Positions 1 to 8,075 of a stretch of DNA of 53,285 bases are shown in pieces. The stretch covers positions 1 through 53,285 of the forward strand of contig NZ_JAEMSG010000007.1 in assembly GCF_016462945.1 (NCBI RefSeq). Reading direction: 5' to 3'. Below the pieces are notes generated by a model, which had not been told where the DNA came from, searched no databases, and worked only from the letters and a program-made list of their open reading frames with translations. Source of the DNA: Mycolicibacterium sp. (GTDB taxonomy: Bacteria; Actinomycetota; Actinomycetes; Mycobacteriales; Mycobacteriaceae). Position 1 is the first letter of the stretch. Each line of letters begins with the position of its first letter. The position numbers and the translations under genes are program-made.

Positions 1-47
1 CAGTCGCTCACTCTACGCAATTGGTGGCGCCATTAGACACCGCGACC

Positions 48-61
48 GGCGACGTGTTCTA
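48..61. promoter_or_regulatory. Possible degenerate KstR-like operator
   Basis: The bases just before the first gene read GGCGACGTGTTCTA. The right half (GTGTTCTA) matches the KstR operator pattern TnnAACnnGTTnnA, but the left half is degenerate (GAC for AAC, G for the first T). It ends 8 nt before the GTG start at 70. Much weaker than the box at 15170; it may be chance. Confidence 0.25.
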
Positions 62-69
62 GTGCCAGG

Positions 70-699
70 GTGCTGGAGTTCACCATCGAGGACCTGTCGA
101 ACGCCGACGTCGAACGGTTGCGCGGAATCTATGAGCCGCTTGCCGAATCGGTGCGCTCGCTCGTCGATGCCACCATCCGGACCGAGGCTGACGCGCAGAC
201 CGTCGCCGCGGTGAAGCGGGATATCGACGCCGCGGTGGCACGGCTGCAAGCGCGTCAACTCGACGGGGCGTTCGGCGTCCGAGTGACCACCTCCGGGGAG
301 AGCATGGGCTGGGGCAATGCCGTCATCGGCATCCGCAATGCTTTAGCCCCGCCGTTGATGACGCAGCGCGATGCCGAGGGCCGGGTGTCGGCGGACTTCC
401 ATCTCGGGGCGGCCTATGAAGGCCCACCCGGCCACGTCCACGGCGGGGTGGCGGCGATGATCCTCGACCATGTGCTCGGCGAGGCGGCCAGCGTCGACCG
501 CCAACCGCGCTTCACCGGAACCATCACCATGCGCTATGTCCGCCCGACCAAACTCGGGCCGCTGCGCACCGAGGCGGTGCAGGTTCGGACCGACGGCGTC
601 AAGACCTACTGCACCGGTTATATCGCCGACGCCGAGGGTGTCACCGTCGAGGCCGAGGGCGTGTTCATCACGCCGCGCTGGCTGCGGGAAAGCACGTAG
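70..699 (+). CDS. PaaI-type hotdog-fold acyl-CoA thioesterase
   Basis: Predicted to hydrolyse acyl-CoA thioesters in the cytosol. The C-terminal half (about residues 85-205) is a single hotdog domain. The key helix contains GHVHGGVAAMILDH (about residues 124-137), the signature of PaaI/YigI-type thioesterases, in which the HGG turn and the following acidic residue shape the active site. The N-terminal 60-80 residues are helical, as in longer mycobacterial members. The start is GTG at 70. EthD and enoyl-CoA hydratase genes follow on the same strand, with 9 nt to the next start, suggesting a small acyl-CoA metabolism cluster. The acyl substrate cannot be told from the sequence. Confidence 0.8.
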   Translation: MLEFTIEDLSNADVERLRGIYEPLAESVRSLVDATIRTEADAQTVAAVKRDIDAAVARLQARQLDGAFGVRVTTSGESMGWGNAVIGIRNALAPPLMTQRDAEGRVSADFHLGAAYEGPPGHVHGGVAAMILDHVLGEAASVDRQPRFTGTITMRYVRPTKLGPLRTEAVQVRTDGVKTYCTGYIADAEGVTVEAEGVFITPRWLREST

Positions 700-708
700 G
701 TTAACGCG

Positions 709-1410
709 ATGGAAAAAGTCATTGTGACGCTGCGGCGCGCAAGCGCCGACGATGAGTGGGTGGACCGGCTGTGTGGCACGGTCGCTACCGCACTGCGCAA
801 CCTTGATCCGCCCGGGCTCATCATCAACGTTCGCGACGCTCAAGTGCGCGCCTCGCTGATGACGCTGACGACTCTGAACCCGCCGGTGCAGGCGCTGGTG
901 AGTCTGTGGACCCAGCAAAACTACGGCCCGCAGATTCGTGGCGCGTTGGAGATCCTGGCTCGCGAGGCCGATCTGGTGGCCGCGTATCTGGTCACCGAGT
1001 CCGCGCCAATGCCGCCGCCGGCGTCGCCGCCGGGCGCACGCGCGTCGGGCATGGCGAATATCGCACTGCTGCGCCGTCCGGCGGATATGGACGAGGCGAC
1101 GTGGCTGACCCGCTGGCACCGTGACCACACTCCGGTGGCTATCGACACCCAGTCGACGTTCGGCTACGTCCAGAACTACGTCGTGCGCGCACTGACCCCG
1201 GACGCGCCACCAATATCGGCCATCGTCGAGGAGTTGTTCCCGATCGAATCGGTGACGAGCCTGCACGCGTTCTTCGGCGCCGCCGACGACGCCGACCTGG
1301 CCGACCGACTCGGCAAAATGGTGGCCAGCACCTCGGCCTTCGGCGCCAACGTCAATATCGACACCGTGGCCACCGGACGGTACGTGTTCGCACGCCCGTT
1401 CGGTGATTGA
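709..1410 (+). CDS. EthD domain-containing protein
   Basis: A 233-residue cytosolic protein with a ferredoxin-like EthD-type dimeric alpha/beta barrel. The recognisable part is MDEATWLTRWHRDHTP (about residues 127-142), the W..H..H pattern of EthD proteins, preceded by a proline-rich linker at residues 100-110. EthD proteins are linked to oxidative degradation clusters but their reaction is generally unknown. It starts 9 nt after the thioesterase. TAGGTT, which includes that gene's stop codon, lies 6 nt before the ATG and could act as a -10 box for a leaderless transcript. The enoyl-CoA hydratase follows 17 nt downstream. Confidence 0.75.
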   Translation: MEKVIVTLRRASADDEWVDRLCGTVATALRNLDPPGLIINVRDAQVRASLMTLTTLNPPVQALVSLWTQQNYGPQIRGALEILAREADLVAAYLVTESAPMPPPASPPGARASGMANIALLRRPADMDEATWLTRWHRDHTPVAIDTQSTFGYVQNYVVRALTPDAPPISAIVEELFPIESVTSLHAFFGAADDADLADRLGKMVASTSAFGANVNIDTVATGRYVFARPFGD

Positions 1411-1427
1411 CCCCTAGGCTGACACGC

Positions 1428-2198
1428 GTGACATTGCTTATCGCCGACGAGAACCGGGTCCGCACCCTAACCCTCAACCGACCGGATGCGCTTAACGCCT
1501 TCAACGAAGCGCTCTACGACGCCACCGCGGATGCGCTGTCAGCCGCGGCCGATGACCCTGAGATCGCCGCCGTGGTGATTACCGGCGCCGGGCGAGCGTT
1601 CAGCGCCGGACAGGATCTCGCCGAGATGCAGGCCCGGATCAGTGACCCCAACTTCATCCCGGGCCGGCACGGCTTCCCCGGACTGATCGACGCGCTGTGT
1701 GCTTTTCCCAAACCACTCATCTGCGCGGTCAACGGTGTCGGCCTCGGACTTGGGGTGACCATCCTGGGTTTCGCGGATCTGGCCTTCATGTCCAGCACTG
1801 CGCGGCTGAAATGTCCGTTCACCAGCCTGGGGGTGGCACCCGAGGCGGCGTCGTCGTACCTGCTACCCCAACTGATCGGCCGGCAGAACGCCGCCTGGCT
1901 GCTGATGTCCTCAGAATGGGTCGACGCCGCCGAGGCCCTGCGGATGGGTCTGGTGTGGAAGGTGTGCGAGCCCGACGAGCTCCTGTCGGACGCCGGCAGG
2001 TACGCCCACGTACTCGCTGCCAAACCGATTTCCAGTCTCGTAGCGGTCAAGCAAACGATGGTAGAACCGAGTCGCGCGGAAGTCGCCGCTGCTCGCGCCC
2101 GTGAAGACGCATACTTCGCCCAAATGATGGGGGCGCAGGCTAACGCCGACGCGCTCGCCGAGTTCACTCAGGGACGTTCGGGCAACACCACCGGCTAG
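1428..2198 (+). CDS. Enoyl-CoA hydratase/isomerase family protein
   Basis: A 256-residue crotonase-fold enzyme expected to hydrate or isomerise enoyl-CoA intermediates. Visible motifs are RVRTLTLNRPDALNAF near the N-terminus, GAGRAFSAGQDLAEM (first oxyanion-hole loop, about residues 57-71) and the second oxyanion-hole region with NGVGLGLG (about residues 102-109). I chose the GTG at 1428 over a TTG at 1407: MTLLIADENRV is the usual short N-terminus, and TAGGCT lies 7 nt before the GTG, as for a leaderless start. The exact reaction cannot be assigned because crotonase paralogs differ in their acidic catalytic residues. Confidence 0.88.
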   Translation: MTLLIADENRVRTLTLNRPDALNAFNEALYDATADALSAAADDPEIAAVVITGAGRAFSAGQDLAEMQARISDPNFIPGRHGFPGLIDALCAFPKPLICAVNGVGLGLGVTILGFADLAFMSSTARLKCPFTSLGVAPEAASSYLLPQLIGRQNAAWLLMSSEWVDAAEALRMGLVWKVCEPDELLSDAGRYAHVLAAKPISSLVAVKQTMVEPSRAEVAAARAREDAYFAQMMGAQANADALAEFTQGRSGNTTG

Positions 2199-2302
2199 CG
2201 GAGCGGCCGGAGAGCCCCAGAGACCTCAGTTTCCACCAAACCGGTGAGGATGGACCTGACAGTAGTGCAGAATTTGCGGATCTAGGGGAAGGATTGTCAG
2301 CG

Positions 2303-2947
2303 ATGAGAAACACCACTCGGCTGGTGCCCGCAACAGGTGTGGCGGCCTTGGTGCTGACCGTGACGCTCGCGGGCTGCGGGTCCGCGTCGAAAACCGCGTC
2401 GAGCAACTCGGTGGCGGGGTCGGGGGAGTCATCCGCCTCCTCCGCCGCTGCCTCGAGTGCACCGGCCGCAGCGACCCAACCCGGTCCACCCGGTTCCCCG
2501 ACCGTCACGTTGCCCGAATTGCCCGGCTGGTCCGGTGACTCTGCAACACTGAAGGACGACCCCAGTATTTTGGCGGCGGTCCACTACGACGAGACGCCTG
2601 ACGAAGCATTTATTGCGGTCTCGATGGTTGCCGTGGATGGTCCCGACCAAGCGATCCCTGCGGCGTCGGCAGGAGCCAATAAACTGAACAACGTTGACAA
2701 CTGCGCATTCGAAGGTGCCATCGACGAGACAAGCATCAGTGGCTTCCAAGGTTTCCAGGCTACCCAGATCTGCACGCCGTCCACCACAACCCGGGTGTCG
2801 GAGACCCGGGCGATCGCCGTCCCCAACACCAGCGGTACGAGCTATGTGGTTGTGATAACGGGCACCGCGAAACAGGATCAAATGGGCGCGCTCGACGACG
2901 CCATGAAGCTGGTCGATTCTGAAACGACCATCACCCCGGCGCAGTAG
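2303..2947 (+). CDS. LpqN/LpqT-like exported lipoprotein
   Basis: A 214-residue lipoprotein. Residues 1-26 form a lipoprotein signal peptide ending in the lipobox LAGC, with the cysteine as the lipidation site. A long Ser/Ala/Pro-rich linker of about 45 residues follows, then a globular domain beginning near PTVTLPELPGW, the opening seen in mycobacterial LpqN/LpqT lipoproteins. The start is ATG at 2303, with the purine-rich AGGGGAAGGA ending 9 nt upstream; the TTG at 2294 abuts that ribosome-binding site and is unlikely. LpqN-family proteins act at the cell envelope; the specific role here is unknown. Confidence 0.75.
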   Translation: MRNTTRLVPATGVAALVLTVTLAGCGSASKTASSNSVAGSGESSASSAAASSAPAAATQPGPPGSPTVTLPELPGWSGDSATLKDDPSILAAVHYDETPDEAFIAVSMVAVDGPDQAIPAASAGANKLNNVDNCAFEGAIDETSISGFQGFQATQICTPSTTTRVSETRAIAVPNTSGTSYVVVITGTAKQDQMGALDDAMKLVDSETTITPAQ

Positions 2948-2961
2948 CGGGGCTGCGTGAC

Positions 2962-2967
2962 TACCAT
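2962..2967 (+). promoter_or_regulatory. -10 box for a leaderless start
   Basis: TACCAT lies exactly 6 nt before the ATG at 2974 and there is no Shine-Dalgarno sequence. Transcription starting 7 nt after the hexamer would begin at the A of ATG. Confidence 0.5.
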
Positions 2968-2973
2968 CGTTTC

Positions 2974-3468
2974 ATGAGCCGAATCGGAGACTTCGAAGAC
3001 GATGACGTGGCCGGCTGGATCGCGCTGTCACCGGAGTTGGGGAAAGCGATGGCGGCCTTCAGTGGTGCGGTATACAACCGCAACCGGTTGCCGATGCGGG
3101 TGCGCGAAATCGCGCGGATCGTAATCGCCCACGACAACGAATGTGTGGTATGTCAGAACACCCGCGATGCCGACGGCTCGGCCGCCGGGGTGGACGAGGA
3201 TCTCTACGCGCACGCGTTGGAGTGGCGGACCTGGTCGGGGTACAGCGAACAGGAACGCCTCGCCGCGGAGTTCGCGCACCGGTTCGCCACCGAGCACACC
3301 AACCTTCGCGCGGATGACGAGTTCTGGGAACGCTGCCGCGAGCACTTCTCGGACGAACTCATCGCCGACCTGACGATGTCCTGTGCCATGTGGCTGGGGA
3401 TGGGCCGGATGCTGCGCACTCTGGATATGGGGCAGGCGTGCCACTTGACGCTGCCCAGTCGCGTCTGA
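2974..3468 (+). CDS. Carboxymuconolactone decarboxylase / AhpD-like protein
   Basis: A 164-residue all-helical protein of the CMD/AhpD superfamily. Residues about 40-60 read MRVREIARIVIAHDNECVVCQ. The CxxC pair sits where AhpD-like proteins carry their peroxidase-coupled disulfide, although the histidine normally following it (CxxCxxxH) is replaced (CVVCQNTRD). A role in peroxide or alkyl-hydroperoxide reduction is plausible; decarboxylase activity is not implied. It appears monocistronic with a leaderless-type promoter. Confidence 0.75.
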   Translation: MSRIGDFEDDDVAGWIALSPELGKAMAAFSGAVYNRNRLPMRVREIARIVIAHDNECVVCQNTRDADGSAAGVDEDLYAHALEWRTWSGYSEQERLAAEFAHRFATEHTNLRADDEFWERCREHFSDELIADLTMSCAMWLGMGRMLRTLDMGQACHLTLPSRV

Positions 3469-3529
3469 CCGAGCAGCGTTCACGAGGTAGAACTGGCCGG
3501 GTTATCCCTTTGAGCGCGAGGTCGGGTAT

Positions 3530-3835
3530 GTGACGAGTGCGTTCAAGAAAATCTTTCTGGACACCGGCCCGACCGTCAACTATCTCGGTGCCCGCGCCGG
3601 GGCCGCCATTGCGCGAACGCTGCGACTCGTGGCGTTCCGTAAGGTCCGCTACTCCTCAGGCGCATTCGGACCATCCGAACTGCGCTACCTTGGTGCCAAG
3701 CTCTGGTCTGATGGAATCGGCTCTGCCTTAGCTGATTTCGTCGATCGAGGGGAGTGGAGTTCGCAGGATGCCGCGCGCGTTGCCACACTCATCGATCGAG
3801 ACAACGCCAAGCGGATATACCAGCTTTCCGGGTGA
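3530..3835 (+). pseudogene. C-terminal remnant of a FluG/Rv1879-type amidohydrolase
   Basis: The 101-residue frame looks like only the last quarter of a COG2159 (FluG-like) amidohydrolase: a VNYLGARAGAAIARTL stretch, then YSSGAFGPSELRYLGAKLW, then the ending RDNAKRIYQL. In intact enzymes the segment reads SSDxxGPxEL and that Asp binds the catalytic metal; here it is Gly (about residue 45). The N-terminal metal-binding HxH region is absent upstream, where only 61 nt separate this frame from the previous gene. As I recall it, in M. tuberculosis the amidohydrolase Rv1879 lies next to CYP140 (Rv1880c), so this looks like the decayed equivalent. A short expressed protein from the GTG at 3530 cannot be excluded. 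Confidence 0.6.
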
Positions 3836-3838
3836 GTC

Positions 3839-4285
3839 TCAGATCAGTCCCGTGGCGTCGAACATCCACGACGTGTCTGCGGCGGCGAGTTGCTCCATCC
3901 AGTCCGCCGGCGCGTGATTGAGCAGACCGCCGAAGTCCCAGTAATCCTTCCACAGCGTGATCTTGTCGTCCCGCACCTTGTGAACGGTGACGAACTGCAG
4001 CACCGTGCTCTCACCGGTCGCCCAGTTCCAGGTCTCGGAGTGTTCGTACATGGCGTCGACGCCGTTGCTCACCAGAACGCCGTCATGGTTTTCGTAGCCG
4101 GACAGCGACTCCAGACCTACTTTGAGTCGCTTCACGATGTCCTCCGGGCCGCGCGCGGCGGCAGCAAGCCCGACCGGCATGTCGACGTAGATGCAATCGT
4201 CGGCGATGAAGCTCTTCAGCTGCTCCCAGTCGCGATCGGACAGTGCACGCCACATTCCGAGTACCGTCTCTTGAGCTGACATCAT
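3839..4285 (-). CDS. Limonene-1,2-epoxide hydrolase-like / SnoaL-fold protein
   Basis: A 148-residue cone-shaped NTF2/SnoaL-fold protein. The opening MWRALSDRDWEQLKSFIADDCIYVDMP and the YEHSETWNW segment resemble limonene-epoxide-hydrolase-like proteins, in which an Asp-Arg-Asp triad opens epoxides; I cannot assign the triad by eye. On the minus strand the sequence before the start is GAGGAGAGG, giving a good ribosome-binding site for either of two adjacent ATGs (4285 or 4282). It lies 28 nt downstream of CYP140 on the same strand, so it may act on a P450 product such as an epoxide. That is inference. Confidence 0.72.
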   Translation of the reverse strand: MMSAQETVLGMWRALSDRDWEQLKSFIADDCIYVDMPVGLAAAARGPEDIVKRLKVGLESLSGYENHDGVLVSNGVDAMYEHSETWNWATGESTVLQFVTVHKVRDDKITLWKDYWDFGGLLNHAPADWMEQLAAADTSWMFDATGLI

Positions 4286-4313
4286 CCAACCTCTCCTCGG
4301 TGGTTACAGGCGG

Positions 4314-5642
4314 TTATTGACCGCTCTGGACGGTGGTGTTTCGGGCCGCCGAACCCAGCCGGACCGGCAGCTGAACCCACCCCCGCAAGACCCGGGTATC
4401 CCGCCGCAGTCCGGCACCGGCGAGTTGTACGTCAGGAAAGTGGGTGAAGAACTGGCGCAGGCCGACTTCGCCTTCGATCCGGGCCAGTGCCGCACCCAGG
4501 CAGAAGTGCCGGCCACCAGAGAACGCGAGATGCTTGCCCGCATTGGGCCGGCGCACGTCGAAACGCTGAGGGTCGTCGAAGACCATCGGGTCGCGGTTGG
4601 CGGCGGCGAGGTAGATCACTACCACCTCGCCGCGTTTTACCGAGGTGCCCGCGATGACGGTGTCCCTCCTCGCCACCCGCGCGGTGAGTTGCACGGGGGA
4701 GTCGAGGCGGAGGATCTCCTCGACCGCTCCCGGCCACAGCGACGGATCGCCGGCCAGGACCTCCAACTGGTCGGGGTGGTGAAGCAGCAGTCGGATCCCG
4801 TTGCCGAGCAGATTGACGGTGGTCTCGAAACCGGCCGCCAACACCAGGCCGGCGACGGCCCGCAGTTCGGTCTGATCCAGCCGGACGCCATCCTCCGATG
4901 CCTCGATGAGCTGGCTCATCAGATCATCGCCGGGATGGTCGCGCAGGTGTTGTAAATGCACGCCGAGCCAGTCGTTGAAACCCTCGATGCCATGCTGAAC
5001 GCGCTGATACTGCTGCCAGCCCAAGCCGAAATCGAGACTGGGAGCGGCTAATTCACCGAACTCGAGAATCTTTGACCGATCGGCTTCCGGCACGCCGAGG
5101 ATCTCGCTGATTACCGCCACCGGAAGCTGGGAGCAATACCGGTCGACGATATCGACCACACCGGTATCGGTCGCGAGTCCGGCGAGCAACTCTTCCGCAG
5201 TCGACTCGACCCCGCCGCGCAACTCGGCTACCGCCCGAGAGGTGAACACCGACGAGACCGTCTGGCGATAGCGGGTGTGTTCGGGCGGCTCGACGGCCAA
5301 CAGCGACGGCGCCAGCAGTGGGTGCAGCAGGTCAGCCCGGGTGCGGCGTTCCAGCCAGCGCAGCGGTGCGGGCAGGTTGGCGCCCGAGGTGATCACTCGA
5401 AAGTCATCGGAGCGCAGTAGTTCGTTGGCGATTGCGTGGTCGACGGTGAGGTAGCCGACCCGGGACCGCACCATCGGGCCGTGCGAGCGCAGCTCCTCGT
5501 AGAATGGAGCGGGATCCGCGCGTACGGCCGGATCGGTCACCAGGCGAGCCTGCAGATCGCCCCGTTTGGCCGACCAGCCGGCTGCCGTCCGCACCACGCC
5601 GTGCATGGCGAACCAGTGCAGGCGCTCCCTGATCGTTGTCAT
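4314..5642 (-). CDS. cyp140: Cytochrome P450, CYP140 family
   Basis: A 442-residue soluble class I P450. Visible motifs are the I-helix oxygen-activation segment AGFETT (270-275), the K-helix ExxR pair E309/R312, and the heme loop FSGGRHFCLGAALAR with axial Cys381. The N-terminus (LHWFAMHGVVR, RGDLQARL) and the segment LPAPLRWLERRTR match CYP140 (Rv1880c) as I remember it. CYP140's physiological substrate is not settled. The ATG overlaps the stop of CYP124 by 4 nt (ATGA), so the two P450s are almost certainly cotranscribed and translationally coupled. No ferredoxin or reductase gene is adjacent. Confidence 0.93.
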   Translation of the reverse strand: MTTIRERLHWFAMHGVVRTAAGWSAKRGDLQARLVTDPAVRADPAPFYEELRSHGPMVRSRVGYLTVDHAIANELLRSDDFRVITSGANLPAPLRWLERRTRADLLHPLLAPSLLAVEPPEHTRYRQTVSSVFTSRAVAELRGGVESTAEELLAGLATDTGVVDIVDRYCSQLPVAVISEILGVPEADRSKILEFGELAAPSLDFGLGWQQYQRVQHGIEGFNDWLGVHLQHLRDHPGDDLMSQLIEASEDGVRLDQTELRAVAGLVLAAGFETTVNLLGNGIRLLLHHPDQLEVLAGDPSLWPGAVEEILRLDSPVQLTARVARRDTVIAGTSVKRGEVVVIYLAAANRDPMVFDDPQRFDVRRPNAGKHLAFSGGRHFCLGAALARIEGEVGLRQFFTHFPDVQLAGAGLRRDTRVLRGWVQLPVRLGSAARNTTVQSGQ

Positions 5643-6943
5643 GGCCGAGCGGGCGGCGTCCAGCTGACCGGAAGGCGCTTGATGCCATGAATGAAGGCTG
5701 ACAACAGCATTGCCGGCTCCTCGGTCACGGTGACGTCCGGGATGCGCTGGTGCAACTCCTCGAACACCACCGCAATCTCGCGGCGGGCCAGATTGGCGCC
5801 TAGGCAGAAGTGCGTACCGCCGCCGCCGAAACCGAGGTGATGGTTGTGTGCCCGAGCCACGTCAAACTTCCAGGGATTATCGAACTTGTCCTCATCGCGG
5901 TTGGCCGAGGAGTACCACATGGTCACTTTGTCGCCCGCGGCGATCGTGACCCCGCTGAGTTCGACGTCGCGCGTGGCGGTGCGACGCATGTACACCACCG
6001 GGGAAGCCCAGCGCACAATCTCCTCCACCGCGGACGGTGTATGGGTATCGAAGTCGCTCCACCAGATCTCACGCTGCTCGGGGTAGCGGGACAGTGCCAG
6101 CACGCCATGGCTGATCGCGTTGCGGGTGGTTTCGTTTCCGGCGACGGCCAGCAGAATGAAGAAGGACGCGATCTCGGCAGACGTCAGCCGTTCGCCGTCG
6201 ACCTCGGCGGCCACCAGAGCGGTGGTCAGATCATCGCGTGGGTTGGTCCTGCGGTCCTCGGCCAGAGCAGTGGCGTAGGCACCGATATCGATGGAGACCT
6301 TCATGAATTCTTCGTAGTCGGTGGTCAGGTCCGGGTCTCCGAAGCCGAGAATGATGTTGGTCCAGTAGAAGATCGTCTGGTGGTCGTCCTCCGGGATGCC
6401 CATCATGTCGCAGATCACCTGCAGCGGAAGAGGTCCGGACAGTTCGGTTACCAGTTCGCCCCTACCGTCAGGGTGGTTGGCAATCAGATCCGACACCAAC
6501 TGGCGGGCGCGATCGCGAACCGATTCCTCGGTGCGCGCGACCACCTTCGGCGTGAAGGCGCTGCGCACGATATTGCGCAACCGCGCATGACGCGGATCGT
6601 CGAGATTGATCATCGAGCCGAAGTACTCGGCCACCTCGGGTGACTGATCGGCGATGGTGATGTTGGGCACCGAACTGAAGATCTCCGGGTGCCGACTGGC
6701 GTAATGGACATCGTCGAACTTCATCAGCGCCCAATGGCCCGCGCCGGCGGGGAAGCCCTCGTAACCGACCTCCTCGAAGAACGTGATCGGCGCCTCCCGG
6801 CGCAGGGTCGCGAACGCCCCGTCCCGAATGGAATCCTCCAGAGCCCAGAACTCCAGGGTGCCCAGGTTGATCTCTGCCAGGGGGACATCCGGGGGCGCCT
6901 GGCCGTTGGCACGGGTTTCGATGCCCCCGTTTGCGATGCCCAT
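5639..6943 (-). CDS. cyp124: Cytochrome P450, CYP124 family (methyl-branched lipid omega-hydroxylase)
   Basis: A 434-residue P450. The I-helix has AGNETT (268-273), the K-helix E308/R311, and the heme loop FGGGGTHFCLGANLARRE with Cys380. Long stretches (EFWALEDSIRDGAFATLRRE, the HGIKRLPVSW end) match CYP124 of M. tuberculosis (Rv2266). The family omega-hydroxylates methyl-branched lipids and oxidises the cholest-4-en-3-one side chain at the terminal methyl. I chose the ATG at 6943 because MGIANGGIETRANG aligns with the known N-terminus; a frame running 34 codons further upstream has no support. It is the second gene of the SRPBCC-CYP124-CYP140-epoxide-hydrolase-like run. Confidence 0.95.
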   Translation of the reverse strand: MGIANGGIETRANGQAPPDVPLAEINLGTLEFWALEDSIRDGAFATLRREAPITFFEEVGYEGFPAGAGHWALMKFDDVHYASRHPEIFSSVPNITIADQSPEVAEYFGSMINLDDPRHARLRNIVRSAFTPKVVARTEESVRDRARQLVSDLIANHPDGRGELVTELSGPLPLQVICDMMGIPEDDHQTIFYWTNIILGFGDPDLTTDYEEFMKVSIDIGAYATALAEDRRTNPRDDLTTALVAAEVDGERLTSAEIASFFILLAVAGNETTRNAISHGVLALSRYPEQREIWWSDFDTHTPSAVEEIVRWASPVVYMRRTATRDVELSGVTIAAGDKVTMWYSSANRDEDKFDNPWKFDVARAHNHHLGFGGGGTHFCLGANLARREIAVVFEELHQRIPDVTVTEEPAMLLSAFIHGIKRLPVSWTPPARP

Positions 6944-7025
6944 AGGTGCCGTCCCGTCCGTTGTAGCGAATGATCTGCTCCACATTAGAGGCAGGGGGAT
7001 CATAGCCAGGGGATCCGGCCCTCTG

Positions 7026-7487
7026 TTACGACCCCTCTTCGACAACCTTCTTGATCCGCTCCAGGGTGGTGCGCATATCGCGGACGTTGCGTCGCCCGCG
7101 CAGATGGCCGGCGAACATCCAGAACACCCGTGACAGCGCCGAGTTATTGAGGCGGAAAGACTCCGTGACGTCGGTGCCGTCCCCGGCCGGGGTGAGCTGA
7201 TAATGCCAGTTGTTGACTGCCATGTCGCCCGGACCCAGCACCGCGAAGCCGAACTCCCGACCAGACTCGCAGGCCGTCACGCGGCAGACCGTCCAGTACA
7301 CCGGGCCGATTTCATTGCGGCGGACGTGCCCGCGGAACTTCGCACCGAGGGCCGGACCGGTGGCGCCGTCGAGCCATTCCGACTCGAAGACCTCGGGGGA
7401 GAATCGACCGGTATTTCGGACGTCGGAGATCAGATCCCAGATCTTGTCAGCCGGCGCGTTCATGTGAACTGTGACAGAACCATCCAT
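7026..7487 (-). CDS. SRPBCC (polyketide cyclase/START-like) family protein
   Basis: A 153-residue helix-grip protein with the typical opening VTVHMNAPADKIWDLISDVRNTGRFSPEV and a C-terminal helix ending LERIKKVVEEGS. The fold makes a hydrophobic cavity for lipids, sterols or polyketides; no enzymatic residues can be assigned. The ATG at 7487 gives the normal family length, although the frame continues upstream without a stop. CYP124 begins 82 nt downstream on the same strand, so it may bind or deliver a hydrophobic substrate for the P450s; this is inferred from position. It diverges from another SRPBCC gene at 7536. Confidence 0.8.
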   Translation of the reverse strand: MDGSVTVHMNAPADKIWDLISDVRNTGRFSPEVFESEWLDGATGPALGAKFRGHVRRNEIGPVYWTVCRVTACESGREFGFAVLGPGDMAVNNWHYQLTPAGDGTDVTESFRLNNSALSRVFWMFAGHLRGRRNVRDMRTTLERIKKVVEEGS

Positions 7488-7535
7488 GGTGGAAGATCCT
7501 AGGCGGGTAACGTCTGAGGGCGTGGGGCCGGCACC

Positions 7536-8000
7536 GTGGGCGTAATTCTGGGGCCGCGCATTGCGGGCATCGACCGCTTCATCGCCGCCCCGCCCGCTGC
7601 GGCATGGGACCTGCTGGTCGACGTGGCGGCGTGGCCGATCTGGGGGCCGTCGGTGCGGCGCGCGATGTTGCTTGACGGGGCTACCGGCCTGAGCCTCGGG
7701 ACGCGGGGAGACGTCTGGACCGCGGTTGGGGTGCGAATGCCATTCGTGATCACCGAATTCGAACCGGGCCACCGTTGGACCTGGAGGGTCTCGGGAGTGC
7801 CTGCCACCGGACACCAGGTCACTCCTACTCCCGGCGGTTGCCGGGTGCGCTTCGAGGTTCCGTGGTGGGCAACGGCCTACCTGCCGGTATGCGCAGTGGC
7901 ACTGTCGCGAATCGAGAGCGCGTTAGACCGTTGTCACAGAGGAGATTCCGGGTTTCCGGAACACGTCGTTGAGGGTGACGCTCCTCAGGGTTCGCAATAG
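7536..8000 (+). CDS. Second SRPBCC family protein, divergent from the first
   Basis: A 154-residue helix-grip protein beginning (GTG) MGVILGPRIAGIDRFIAAPPAAAWDLLVD, with the conserved WPIWGPSVRR and FEPGHRWTWRV segments. It is unlike its divergent neighbour beyond the common fold, so it is not a recent duplicate. The 48-nt gap to the divergent gene must hold both promoters; no clear ribosome-binding site is seen before the GTG. Function unknown; hydrophobic-ligand binding is the family expectation. Confidence 0.75.
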   Translation: MGVILGPRIAGIDRFIAAPPAAAWDLLVDVAAWPIWGPSVRRAMLLDGATGLSLGTRGDVWTAVGVRMPFVITEFEPGHRWTWRVSGVPATGHQVTPTPGGCRVRFEVPWWATAYLPVCAVALSRIESALDRCHRGDSGFPEHVVEGDAPQGSQ

Positions 8001-8075
8001 GAGCGGGTGGCCGCCACGCGGCGCAGTGCACAATCCGCTGCACAACCGCCAGGGCTACGAAACCTGCCCGGGCGT

